Below, in pieces: positions 46,363-57,608 of a stretch of DNA of 64,000 nucleotides. Location of the stretch: contig JAIWZP010000032.1 in the NCBI GenBank assembly GCA_025201375.1, forward strand, positions 310,001-374,000. The letters are read 5' to 3'. The first letter of the stretch is position 1, and every line of letters begins with the position of its first letter. This stretch comes from Gongronella butleri (Eukaryota > Mucoromycota > Mucoromycetes > Mucorales > Cunninghamellaceae). Made by a program: the position numbers and the translations under genes. Below the pieces are notes generated by a model. The model was not told the DNA's origin. It saw only the letters and a program-made list of their open reading frames with translations, and did not search any database.

Positions 46363-47114
46363 ATGTCCGATCTCTCTGAAAGACCACAGCAAGCCTCCGT
46401 GACAACGCGCCAGCTGCGCTCCAAGAGCTACACACCGGATCCAGACGCCCCTCCTTTACAAGCTCAGTGGTAAAAGCACTTTTTGCTCTTTGCCCCTTTT
46501 GTCGACGCCCTCCATCACGCTGACGGTCTTTTTCTGTCTTTTCTTTTTTTTCCGTGCGTGTGTAGGTTTCATTCCGTGGACGCGCCAATTGTCGACCCTA
46601 TCGAGCTACGCCGCTCAGGCACACAATATTCGTTGACGCCCGTTTCCACACCGTCACCGGCTGCGCAGCCTGCAGACAGGCCCGGCTCCGCGACATCGAC
46701 GTCCTCGGCCACCGCGTCAAAGAAGCAACCACGCGCCGCACCCAAGAATTGGGTTGCATTCTCAATGCGTGATTCGTCCGCCATTGAACATGTCTACCAG
46801 GTAAAAATCTGGCCAAAATGGCCATTACAAACAACGCGTCGCTCATTTTTTTATTATTCCTTTGATAGGCGGACGTGCGAGATGCCAAGGTGCCTGTCAA
46901 CGAGGATCATCTATTTGAAGTGGATGTACAGAGGCGCACCATTGAGCCGATCTATTGGGAGGGGCCTACGTATCGCGTGCGCCGCGCCACGTGGTTTATG
47001 CAAGGCGACGGGTCCAAATGGGTCCCTTGTGAAGAGAATCTTGCCGAACAGATCGAAACGGGTTATCAGTAAGCACCAAAAGCGGGCAATTGGGATGGAT
47101 CGGGCACTCATCGT

Positions 47115-47148
<34 letters not shown>

Positions 47149-49352
47149 TAGCAAATACAAGCCATATCTGACCATTGACGCGCCCCCAACTCAAACAACC
47201 GCAGCCGCGGCACCCGCCGGTGCTGCTTCGACGTCCGCGCCAGCTTCTGACACGGCGCCAGCGGAGAGCAAACCCGAACCCACCGCACAGGAAGCGTCCA
47301 AGCTTAAAACGGCTCTGGAACAGCCAATGGACAAACAGTGGAATCTTTTGGGCTCCTATCTTGAACAATATGTGGTGTACACGGGCGCTGACACGGCATG
47401 GCTTCTCTAGTAAGTCTGGGTGTCGCGTGATGAAACGCGAAAATTGGCCCCATTGACCGCGTTTTTCTTTTTTTTTTTTTGATGTTTTATAGCGACACGA
47501 CGGGCAGCAAGATTGCACAGAGCATCATCACCAAGTTGACGAATGCGCAGAATCTGGGCGGGACGCGTCTGCTGCGCGGGTATACCCAGGTTCTCAAGCT
47601 TGAGGACAAAAAAGCGACAAAAGAGTCGGCGTCTGCGCCGGCGGCCCCTGCGCCGGCAGCAGCAGCATCAGCATCAGCATCAGCAGCGCCAGCGCCATCG
47701 ACGCCCACGTCGTCCACGACGAGCAGCACGGCGGGCCGGTCGGCGCTCGGTGATTCGGACGACGAGGACGAAAAAAAGATGACGGCGCAGCTAAAGGAGG
47801 ATTACGAGAACGAGGCCAGTGAGGGCGCGATTCGAAATATCAACCACCTCGTGTTTGCCATCCACGGCATCGGCCAAAAGTTCAGTGAGCGCCTCGGCTT
47901 TAATTTCGTCCACGACTGCAACACGCTGCGCAAGACAATGAAGGCATGTCACCACGTCGTCACCGACGAACCCAATGGCATCCAGGTACTGCCCATTCTC
48001 TGGCGCAAAAACATCACCTTTGGCATGGCAAACAATGAGAGTGAGGCTGACATGGGCATGCACATGGATGACGACGGCTGCCCCACACTCGATGAAATCA
48101 CGCTCGACGGCATCCCCATGTATCGCATGCTCGTCTCGGACGTGTTTTTGGATAGTAAGTCGCTTCTTTTTTTTATGTTTGATTATGGCTCGTGTCCTTA
48201 TTCTTTGTTTCTGTCCCTAGTCCCTCTGTATATGACGCAAAAGTATCGTGACCAGATGACCATCATCATTATCAAGGAGATCAATCGCGTTTACAAGCTT
48301 TTCCTTGATCGCCATCCCGATTTTGTCAAGAATGGCGGCAAGGTGTCCATCCTTGGTCATTCACTCGGCGTAAGGACTCATGCCAAAAGCGGAGGGAGGA
48401 GGGGAAACGAGTCAATTAGCTCATTTGTTTTACTTTGATTGCTAGTCGCTTCTCGCTTTGGATGTGTTGAGCAACCAGCCATTCTCGGCTAAGGAGGCTG
48501 CCACGCTCAAGGAGACGGATCAAGCGCTGTTGCAGGCCGTGGAGCAAAAAAAGACGCCGCCACTGATGTTCCCCGTCGACAATTTCTTTGCCGTGGGCTC
48601 GCCGTTGGGCATCATCCTCTTGCTTAGGGGCTTCAAGATCGCGTCGCGCCAGGTGCTCAACAAGGACGCGTCTACCGCCTTTGACTGGGAAAAGAGCTCG
48701 GCGTCCCTGATGGATCAACATCACATCTCCTATTATTACCCGGCGGTCAAACATTTTTATAACATTTTCCACAGGGTAAGATATTATTTTGCTTTTTTTT
48801 TTTTTGGCATTTGTTAACCTAGTTCTTTTTTTTTTATGGAACTCTTAGAGCGATCCTGTTGCGTACCGGGTTGAGCCATTGATTGCGCGCCATTTTAGTG
48901 CCAAGGAAAAGCCGGTGTTGATTCCGTACATCAAGGGTGGGCTCAAGGGTGTGCTGGACGCCAGTCTGAATGTGGGCTCCGGGATTGCCAAGAGCGCGGG
49001 CGCCATGTTTGACACACTGCGCGTCAGCTGGACCAACAGCTTCATCCGCAACTTCAAGTTTGCAAAGGCGGCTGAGGAAGACGCGGCCGCTGCCGCCGAG
49101 GCCCACGGCAAGCCAGTCGCCATGGAAATGCGCTCCATCTCACCCGACGTCAAGGACCATGGCGCGCGCAAGCTGGCCATGCTCAATCCGCGCCAAGGCC
49201 GCGTGGATTTCTGCTTGCAGGAAGGCATCCTCGAAAACGCATATTTCAGCGCTCTCAGCGTCCACATGAATTACTGGCAGGATCTCGATGTCGCGGCCAT
49301 GCTGATCCGTGAAATCTACACCCACAAGCTTGACGAATCAAAGCCATCCTAA
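46363..49352 (+). CDS. DDHD-domain phospholipase (PA-PLA1 family)
   Basis: Intracellular serine phospholipase acting on phosphatidic acid or cardiolipin-type lipids. Eight exons (46363-46469, 46566-46800, 46869-47068, 47152-47409, 47493-48154, 48221-48369, 48446-48775, 48849-49352) give 814 residues. The WWE-like N-terminal region (about 90-180) includes WVAFSMRDSSAIE and YRVRRATWF. An Ala/Pro/Ser low-complexity insert follows. The hydrolase core starts with HLVFAIHGIGQ. The nucleophile elbow LGHSLGSLLALDVL has Ser near 535, with an intron after GHSLG. The DDHD domain shows NFFAVGSPLG, SDPVAYRVEPLI and the closing HMNYWQDLDVAAML. Fungal relatives act at mitochondria or Golgi; location here is not shown. 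Confidence 0.95.
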
Positions 49353-50504
49353 CAATCCTACAGTATGATAGTCATCTTTAATAAAAAAAAAAAGCTTGAT
49401 TGTTGATTCGCACTTTTTTTTCTTGATTCATCATCACCATCATACTGTATCATACTGTATCATATCATCATCATACAGTACTGTACTGTACAGTATGATA
49501 TCGCGTTCCTGCCATCTGCCCACAGCCCTGTACGCAAATACTGTATGGTGCCCGGGTCGGAAGATCTGAAATGAAAACCTGAAATGCTGAGGAAATTCAG
49601 GTTCAGGTCACAAAGATTCTGCCTGGAAATTCGACCGAAACCCGACCTGAAAAAAAAACAAAAGACTGAAACCTGACCTGATTTACCGTATGATATATTT
49701 TAATTCAGGCTCAAGGGCCTGAAATGTACGACCTGAATGACCTAAACCTGAAAGCCCAACTTTTACGATAAAGCGTGCGTGCAGGTCGGTTTCAGCTTTC
49801 AGGTCAATTATTTCAGGTTGCAATTGTCGGGCATCAGGTCATCTCAGCTCTACAGTAGTATTCAGGTACAAATCGTTTCAGGTCGTCGGTTTTCAGGTCA
49901 TTTCAGGTGCGATTCATCATTTCAGGTCGTCGGTTTGCAGCTCAATTCAGGTGCGATTCATCATTTCAGGTCGTCGGTTTTCACTTTTCAGGTCAATTCG
50001 CGATTTCAGCACCTGAATTATTGACCTGAAAAGTGAAAACCGACGACCTGAAATGATGAATCGCACCTGAAATGACCTGAAAACCGACGACCTGAAATGA
50101 ATCGCAGCTGAATTGCATTGAAATGACCTGCTGAAAACCGAAGAGCGAAGACTTATCATATTACTGAATTTAATTCAGGCATTTCGGTCGGTTTCAGGCC
50201 AAATTCAGGTTGATTTTGTAATGTTCAGGTTGGACCTGAACTTTTCAGGTCATCAAAGCGGCTATGAGGAGGCTATTGCCCGCCGGATTGCTTGCTTGAT
50301 CGCGATTCAGGTTTGAACCTGAAAAAACCTGCTGATTTGTTATTTTTTCGGCCTGAAGTCCTGAACTTTTTGACCTGAAGCAAAATTTCCTCGGGTCACC
50401 CTCCCCGCGGTACGTACGATACAGTATACCGTACAGTAAAAAAAAAATAAGACTGCACAGAAAATTACTACTGTATGATACACATTTACGTGAGTATACA
50501 GTAC
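49353..50504. repeat. TTCAGGTC-rich hairpin domain
   Basis: From about 49570 to 50400 the words ttcaggtc and gacctgaa recur many times in both orientations. The core is an inverted repeat with identical 52-bp arms, 49946-49997 and 50020-50071, and a 22-base loop; each arm contains ttcaggtgcgattcatcatt and tcaggtcgtcgg. A second, partial set of the same words lies on each side. It is flanked by tacagta/atcata words. Not coding. Confidence 0.85.
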
Positions 50505-52400
50505 TGTATTAACTTTTAAAAACCAAGCAAAAATAAAAGAGCGCGTTTTTCAGACTTTGCCGGCCTGCTGTGCTTCCAGAATTTTTTACAGTCAGCTTGC
50601 CCGCCAATGATGAATTATGCGTCGCAAAATGAACTAGAACTACTGTATGTACAGCTCATTGCTCAATCAAGACGAACTCGCCCCACGGTTTTTTGGACTC
50701 GAAAATCCCAAAAGCCTCATATTTGCACTATTTTGCATTCATTTCACCCTCTGCAAGGTCGACCCCACTCAAAAACAGATGCATCGCATTCAGTGCAAAA
50801 TTTGGAATTAAAAAGCTTAAAACCCCAAAGCGCTGCTACGACCACTTTTGAAAAATTCAGGGGGGGTCACTCAGGGGTCACACATTTCAATCCCAGAAAA
50901 TGCCAAATTTGAGATTTTTCGAACTCCGAGTGATCAATGCATCCCAAACAGGTAGCTTCGACAATTGACTATTGGCTGACAAAATGGCAAGTCGCCCCAA
51001 AGTAAGAAAAACGCCCAAAGAGTGACGCATAAACGGCGATCGACTGAGGAAATTGCGTACTTTGGGCAAGATTTTTTGCAAAAATTTAAGGTTTGACACT
51101 TCCAAATTAAGGTGCCTATAAAATTGCATGGTATTTTTTTGTCATATTTTTTTGCTTTTTTTATTTTGCACATTTTTGTGCGCTGATGAGTGGGCTGCAG
51201 GTGACACGATCCGATCCCCTAGGCTGTCGCTGTCCTTGGGGGTGAGGGGGGAGTGTCGTGGTCATTGAACCGGCCGAGTGAATAATGAGGCGTCGGGCGT
51301 CCCTGGCATCGCCCAAAATGTCTTGTTGGGCAGCGCGTCGTTGAGCTCGGCGGGCGGCGACTCCCTTGACACGGAGGCGCCGACCTTGACGAAAAGAGTG
51401 TAGGAAATCGGGCATTATTTGGACAAACGTGGTTTATTGATGACAGCAACACCGCGAGGCAAAGGAACGAGTGGGTGTTGGAAGAGTGAAGAGAAAAGAA
51501 AAGAAAAAAAAAGCAGGGAAGGGGAAAAGGAAAGTGGCGGGGTCTTTTACGGTATGTGGGGCAAGGTCAAATTGGTCTGCGGCCTTGCGCACAGACAGAT
51601 CGGGGTTCCAATGGGCACGCGATAAGGGAAAAGCGGAACAAGGGCGGACCAAGGGAAGAAAAGGACTGGAGAAAAAAAAGGTATTGGCATTTCACGAGTG
51701 GGATCGTGACAGCAGGCTGGTGAAATGACCGATGCAAAATGTCAACACCCAAGCTAGCGCGCTGTAAGTCATTCCATTATTTAGTAGGTTCTTTGTGCCC
51801 TGTTTGCGAATAAGACTGCAATAAAAATCACACGTTTATTAGAAGTTAGACCGTTGACGAGCAAATCGCGATCAAAGATTTTGATCATTTATTTGATGAA
51901 AAAGCGAATTTTCTCTGGGAGTTTTTTTAGCCATCCGTCAAATGAAACTGGTCTCCTTCGATAGAGATGCAAGAGGTGCTTTCGACATGTTAAAAACGGC
52001 GTTTGTCGTCCAATCAGTTGCCGAGAACATCGAGGCTAAAAAAAATTGCAATGTTTGATCATCGCTTCATCGGCTTTCACAAGCATACAAATTTCACGCA
52101 TCGGTCAAACAAACGTTCCAGAAATAAAATCCAAGGTGTCTCTTTCGAATGGTGCCAGATTCATTCATCCCGATTCACAAATTATTTCGAGAGTCATTGC
52201 TGACTTTGTGGAAATCTCGATACAGTATTTTGGACTCATCTGCACAAACGACTCCACTGACCTGTGATTTTCAACGTCTTGTTGAAAAAAGACGCAAGAA
52301 ATGGCATGAAGAAAAAAGTTTGGAGGCACTCCAACCAAGGTTTGTAAGATTGTAACCTTTAAATTTTGGATTTGTGAAAATCTTACTTTGAATATGGTGC
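50505..52400. repeat. Composite repeat block, copy 2
   Basis: Counterpart of 30475-32720: R2 (50505-50900), a diverged part, the conserved island R3 (51204-51712) without the MITE, then a part with a broken open frame (52046-52355) that reads LSNGARFIHPDSQ where copy 1 reads LSNDAIFIVCQEQ. In R3 the substitutions fall in all codon positions of every frame, so the short open frames there are probably not constrained. Confidence 0.75.
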
Positions 52401-52448
52401 GTCTCATCTATAACATGAAAGTGGCTCAATTTTTTTTGAGATTTTTTT

Positions 52449-52530
52449 TACCAGGATTCGAACTCTTGACATGCAGATCGAGTACTCTTTTGAGTGCAAC
52501 GCTTTATGCCACTTGACCATAACGTACCTG
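52449..52530 (-). pseudogene. tRNA-derived sequence 1 (A and B boxes)
   Basis: On the minus strand TGGTCAAGTGGC matches the RNA polymerase III A box and gagttcgaatcc the B box, at tRNA-like spacing. Acceptor and T stems do not pair well and the anticodon arm cannot be drawn, so this is a decayed tRNA or the head of a tRNA-derived SINE, not a working gene. Confidence 0.4.
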
Positions 52531-52572
52531 CACGCCAAAATAAAAAATTAACCAGGCGGTCCCCGCCTGGCA

Positions 52573-52646
52573 TGTGCAAAAAAAACGCAAAATACGAGAA
52601 TCGAACACGGGCCAGCATGCTGGCGTGCCAAAATTGCCCCACTGAA
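52573..52646 (-). pseudogene. tRNA-Gly-like pseudogene
   Basis: The minus strand contains TGGTTCAGTGG (A box) and gtgttcgattctcg (B-box region), with ggcccgtg between, very like eukaryotic tRNA-Gly(GCC). The acceptor stem is lost and the T stem has two mismatches. A perfect inverted repeat CCAGGCG-gtccc-CGCCTGG (52552-52570) lies just beyond its 3' end on that strand, followed by a T-rich run. Confidence 0.45.
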
Positions 52647-52679
52647 CCACAAGAACACTTTTAAAATTAAAATATTGGA

Positions 52680-53613
52680 TGCTTCACAGTCAATGCAATT
52701 CGGAAAAACATTTATCCGGCCGGGGTAGAGGAGGGGGATGGCTCAATTTCATGATGTCCCCCGCTTAAAGTGGACCTGACATGCATTCTTAAAAAATTAA
52801 TAGCGTCGGAACCAGACAACTTAGAGACAATCGGAAAAATAAAAAATGTTCGCAATGACCTATTCTTTCATTTCTATTTTTTATTTTTTCCAAAAAATGG
52901 GGAAGATTTTGCTATTAATTTTCAAAGTTGACCAAAAAAAAGTGACGGTTTTAGTTGAGACGCACCATACTGTAAAGCCAAAATTGCGAAATTGTCGACA
53001 ACTCGCCTGGTTGGTCTCTGGTTTTTAACGATTTTTGCTTAAAAATGAACGTGTGGAAATGATCAAATGGCACTGCAGGAGCACAATTTAGCGCGCCGCG
53101 GTTGAAAACGTGGATTCATCAATAAATGTTGATTTTGTCGTCAGCGACCCGATCAACCCCCGGATTTTAATGTTTGTTTGAAAAGAGAACGGCCAAAAAT
53201 GCCTACTAAATGACAAATTTTCAAGGGGCTGCAATCCTGTATCATATATCAATTTGGAAATGCGTGATTTTTCACGTATTTTTCAAGGGTGTTAGTCGCC
53301 AATTTCCACGACGTAAAATTTGGGTCGTAAATCGGCTATCGCGCGCGCCTGTAACCTTTGCTCATAGAAGACTTAGCTTTCTTTCCTCGCCCCCCATGGC
53401 ACCATGCGCCCATGCGCCCGTCGCCCATGGGTGAGGCATTGAGTGCGGTCGAATCGTACATTTTGCTAATTCTACAGTTTAAATGTTTTATGAAGCGATT
53501 GGCGTGGATACGCAATGGAAACAAGGTACAAGGTACAGAAGCTATACAACGGAAAGACCGGGACAAGGGGAGGAGGGGATGATGGGGGTGAGAGCCAGTG
53601 GGATATGAGAGGT
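52680..53613. other. Gene-free stretch with an R1 fragment
   Basis: AT-rich sequence. About 53130-53340 matches part of R1 (caaggggctgcaatc, tttttcacgtatttttcaaggg, gtcgcca). The last 150 bp hold the FMC1 3' end region. No gene is recognised. Confidence 0.5.
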
Positions 53614-54127
53614 TTACTTGTGGAATGCCTTGTCGACGCGGCTCTGAACCTGCTCCTCAACGCCGGGTTCGTATTGCTTGGGCATTTGCAAACCCACGCG
53701 CTTGGCACTCATCTCCACGCGCTTCTTTTGCTCTAGGACAATGCTGGAGTAGCGCTCGCGCAGCTCCTTTTGTCAAAAAAAAAAAATAAAAAAAAAAAGA
53801 CAAGGGGTGAGCCATTGTGCCCTTTGTTCGCACCAAAACGACGCATCCTATTACCTTGTGCTTGCGCGTGGCCTGGAGAAACGACAACAGGTCATCAGCC
53901 GTCTGGTTTAGCGCAGCGATCTTGGCCGGATCAGTGACGACCATGTTTTGTCGGTAAACAGCGCGCAGCTCGTTTGCATATTGATCGGTGTTGGCCACCT
54001 TGGTATACTAGAAATATAAACGCATTGAATTGAATGGAATCCTAAAGGCGCCGAGAGCACCGCTGGCTCGTACCTGCTGGTTAATCTCCTTGAGAAGCTG
54101 GCGGAAGACGGATCGCGTGTGGGCCAT
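53614..54127 (-). CDS. FMC1: ATP synthase assembly factor Fmc1 (LYR-like)
   Basis: Small matrix protein needed with Atp12 to assemble the F1 sector of ATP synthase. Three exons (54127-54074, 54007-53855, 53766-53614) give 119 residues, close to human FMC1 (113). It begins AHTRSVFRQLLKEIN, matching the TFRGLLREL start of the family. It contains DDLLSFLQATRKHKELRERY (family: LLRSIRKHVALHQEF) and ends with AKRVGLQMPKQYEPG (family: GLVGLKLPHQ). The last intron ends gacaaaag after a T-rich run. It lies about 320 bp downstream of NDC1 on the same strand. Confidence 0.85.
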
Positions 54128-54447
54128 TGGTAAAAGCAACAAAAGTAAAGAAGAAAAAAAGAGAGATGTCGGGGTTTGCATCTGTCAACCCCTGGCGGCT
54201 TTTGAGTTTGCGCATTGACAGGCGCCTTTCTTTTTTTTTTTTTTTTTTTTGGCCCTAGCATGAATTTTATTCTCTTTTATTGTAGGTTTGTTGCTTCCGC
54301 GAGCTTAAGCGGGCAACAAAATGATATGTACAGCAGTAGACAAGGAAAGAAAATAATGGATGGGAGAGCTAAGGAGGAAGAGGGATGAGAAAAAGGAAAA
54401 GGGATGAGATTTGGCAAGAAAATGAGGGAAAAGCGAGAAAGGGGGAA

Positions 54448-56685
54448 TCATTGTTGTGACAAATAGGTGGTCCACATGTCCCTGTAAGGCTCGTCCACGG
54501 CGAGGGTTTCCAGATCTTCAGGGAAGCATTGCGTGATGAGATAAAAAGTGTCATTCAGCACTAAAAAAGCAAAAGAAAAGGAGTTAAAGATTCAAATCAA
54601 TTGTAAAAGACTTGGGAGGCTTACTGCGCTTCAATTGAGCAGGCTGGCGCAGCTTGATGTCCGACTCGGCAGGCGCGTCGGCGTACAGCTTGTAGTGCGC
54701 AGGTGGGCTTTTCAAATAGTCATCCAATTGTTTTTCAAAGGCCAGCAGCATATTGACAACTTGCGTCAGGTTGGAGCGCACCACGTCATTTTCGTCCACG
54801 TGATTCAAAACAGAGACGGCAATCACCACTTGCAAGACTACAATGCAAAAACGAAGGTAAATACATTAAAAGTTAGGGAAATGTTCTTTTTTACGTTGTA
54901 GGACACGAATGGTGTCCAAAGATGGGGTGAGGATATGAGCCATTTGTCTGCGCTTGGTGTGCTGGAAGTGGAGTGCAATGGTCTTTGCGGGCCCAATGGC
55001 GGTAAGATCGGCGATGTAGGCGCAAGTGTCGGCGACGACGTTCAACACATAGGTGCGCAGAGGCACATCGGGCGACGGCACCCATTTCTCCGCGGTGGCT
55101 GCCCACGTTGACGCGAGGCGACCGGTGCGGTCATCGAGACCCTTGGCATGGCCATGGCGTCGGCGCGCATACACGTTTTTGTCGACAAGCTGGATGCGGG
55201 GTGGTTGCAGGGCCGATGAGGCTGCACTGGTGGCGTCGGAAGGAGCAGCATCGGCAGGCGCGGGCTTTTGGTCCTTTTTGAACTCGTCCTTGATGCGATT
55301 GGAAATGGCCAAAAGCTCCTTGTCGACGACTTTTAGGAACTCGACAAAAGGTGGGTCTTGGTAGGTGCTTTGAAAAAGGAGCTGCTGCGCCTGCGGCGAC
55401 TTGGGCAGCCACCACGTCAATGCGCTCAATGCCGTGCTCTAAACCCAGTAAAAGTGAGGGACACGTTCAGAATTGCTTTTGAAAAGATGATATTTTACCT
55501 TGACAAGGCCATTTTTAGGATGCGCCAAGCTGCTAATGATCAGAGGCAGCGCATTGAAGCCTGAATGGACCTCAAAGATACATTGGTCCATATTGGCAAA
55601 CATGCCGTCGGCCAACACGTCGACAAGCATGAATGAAAACACAAGCACGGAGCCGATCATCAGCAGACGCCAGAGAGTGAACAGATGCCACCAGTGGAAG
55701 CCAATGATGGGTGATTCGAGAATCCTAGCGCAAGAAAAAAAAAACACGAAAATGAGCATGCTGATGCGCTGCGACGCGACGCGACACGCGATTTGCGCGA
55801 CATACGTGAAGAAATAACGTGTGTATTGCGACATGGACGAGTAGACGGAGCCGCCAAAGAGCATGAACACGAGCCACAGTGTGCCGAGAGTAAAGAGGGA
55901 GATAGTCCAAGCCTCGGTGATGATTTGCATGAGATTTGCCTTGATGTGAAAAGCGACGGGCTGGCGCACAGCCGTTGGCCGGATCACCCAGCGCTCCGAG
56001 AGGATGCGGCGCCACGACACGATCTTGCCGAGCATCGAGCCAAGCGACCAAATGAAAAGTGCATCGAGGTTGAGTTGCGGAATGTCGAGTCGTTGGCTTG
56101 AAAAGTGCGAAAAAATGAAAAAATGAAAAATTAGCGCGACCGCGTCTCTCAATTTGCGAAGCCTACTTGGGGATGAAGATGCGCAGGCTAAGATTCCAAG
56201 AGGGGATGGCGAGAGACACAGCGAGATGCGTGACGAGCATCATGCCAAGCGAATAAGTGGCCATGAGAATCCAATGGTCCCATTTTGCGTATAATGCAAG
56301 CCATTTGTATGCAGCACGCAGATGCACCGTCGATTCATCTATAAAAAAAGAACAATGAATTGACCCAGTCATAGCACAAACACGTGTTAAATGCGCATAC
56401 ACTGATGAGCAGCAAGCCTAAATGCCAGACAGAGGGTGAGCAAACCCCAAAAGGTGCCGATAAAGACAAGGTCGCGCAGCGAGGTGTCGAAAACTATGAA
56501 AAGCGGCAGAAAAACAGGTGAGCAAGAGCCGGTGACGCGCGCGTTTCCAGCGATTTCATACAAGAGAACAAGCGGTCGCAGATCAACACCCAAGCAAGCA
56601 GTGTCGTGCTGCTGTAAAAAGCGCGGCGCAAAAAGACAGAGGTATAGGCTTCCTCAAAACTGAAAGCAGGCTGTCCTAACGTCAT
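54448..56685 (-). CDS. NDC1: Nuclear-pore membrane protein Ndc1-like
   Basis: Transmembrane nucleoporin that anchors pore complexes (and spindle pole bodies in fungi). Eight exons (56685-56562, 56493-56401, 56338-56167, 56096-55806, 55724-55499, 55438-54895, 54837-54625, 54560-54448) keep frame for 591 residues; fission yeast Cut11 is about 600. The N-terminal half has about six hydrophobic segments (FYSSTTLLAWVLI, LVFIGTFWGLLTLCLAF, ILMATYSLGMMLVTHLAV, TISLFTLGTLWLVFMLFG, FHWWHLFTLWRLLMIGSVLV). The C-terminal half is soluble and helical. I recognise the family from layout and length, not from one decisive motif; another multi-pass envelope protein is possible. It is divergent from eL33 with 255 bp between starts. 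Confidence 0.65.
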
Positions 56686-56760
56686 GGTGCAGTCCAAACA
56701 GGTGACGAAAGAAAAAAAAAAAAAAAGAGAGGAAGCAAGAATTGTGTGCGGATGCGGCAG

Positions 56761-56792
<32 letters not shown>

Positions 56793-56940
56793 CGTGTGCC
56801 TACTTTTCTGTTATGGTGTCGGGATGTCAAACAACAGCCAATCGCATCCATCGGCGTTTGAAAGCTGAGAATAAGTCGCAAGCCAGCTTTTCATCGTCCT
56901 TCTTCTTGCTCCTTCTCTCTCCTTTTCATAAAGATTCGCC
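56686..56940. promoter_or_regulatory. Bidirectional NDC1/eL33 promoter
   Basis: This region of 255 bp between two outward-facing start codons contains a T run of about 27 bases near 56766 and a pyrimidine-rich leader before the eL33 ATG. No TATA box is seen. Confidence 0.45.
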
Positions 56941-57608
56941 ATGTCTGACCGGTAAGCATTTACGATGCTCCCTGCACCCCTTATATCGACATAGCAAGCG
57001 ATCAGGGATATGTCCACGATGTTGTTGTTGGATGGATGGATGTGCAAAGTGATGGATGGAGACCATTTTGCAATGGATGGATACCCCAGGTCACTTTGGA
57101 TTGGCTTTTTTATTTCTTTTCCAAGACTGGATCGCCAATTGATACCCTTGATCGCTTGTTATCGACCGCAATTGCCCACGCGAGGCCCCGTTTATAGACA
57201 TGGATGCTGATATTTTTGATTCCTCCCCCCTTTAGTCTTTACGCCAAGGGCCGTGTGTTGGGTTACGAACGTGCCAAGCGCAGCCAGAACCCCAATGTCT
57301 CCCTCCTCCAAGTTGAGGGTGTGCAGACCACCAAGGATGCTCAATTCTACCTCGGCAAGCGCGTCGCCTACGTGTACCGCGCCAACAAGGAGAAGAACGG
57401 CTCCAAGATCCGCGTCATCTGGGGCCGCATTGCCCGCACCCACGGCACCAGCGGTGTGGTCAAGGCTCGCTTCCGCAACAACTTGCCCCCCAAGTCGTTC
57501 GGTACTTCCATCCGTGTCGTAAGTGCTCCATTGGCATATTGCATTTGAAATAGCATACTCACTTTTTTTCTTTCATTTCTGCAGATGCTCTACCCCTCCA
57601 ACATCTAA
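56941..57608 (+). CDS. RPL33: 60S ribosomal protein eL33 (L35A)
   Basis: Large-subunit protein. Three exons (56941-56951, 57236-57518, 57585-57608) encode 105 residues. It starts [21 protein letters not shown] and contains [41 protein letters not shown] and the closing MLYPSNI, the normal eL33 end. The first intron of 284 bp follows the fourth codon and carries several GGATGGAT words, like intron 1 of eL18. A weak C/D-box pair (tgatgga ... ctga) is present but no terminal stem is clear, so I do not call a snoRNA. Confidence 0.97.

Noticed and set aside
49853..50474. 622-bp element bounded by TA-CAGTAGTA and TACTACTG-TA
   Set aside because: Only about 8 bp of the ends match, and the same inner words continue outside the proposed boundary, so it is not a convincing transposon.
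56952..57235. C/D-box snoRNA in eL33 intron 1
   Set aside because: A weak tgatgga and a ctga are present, but no terminal stem or guide can be drawn.
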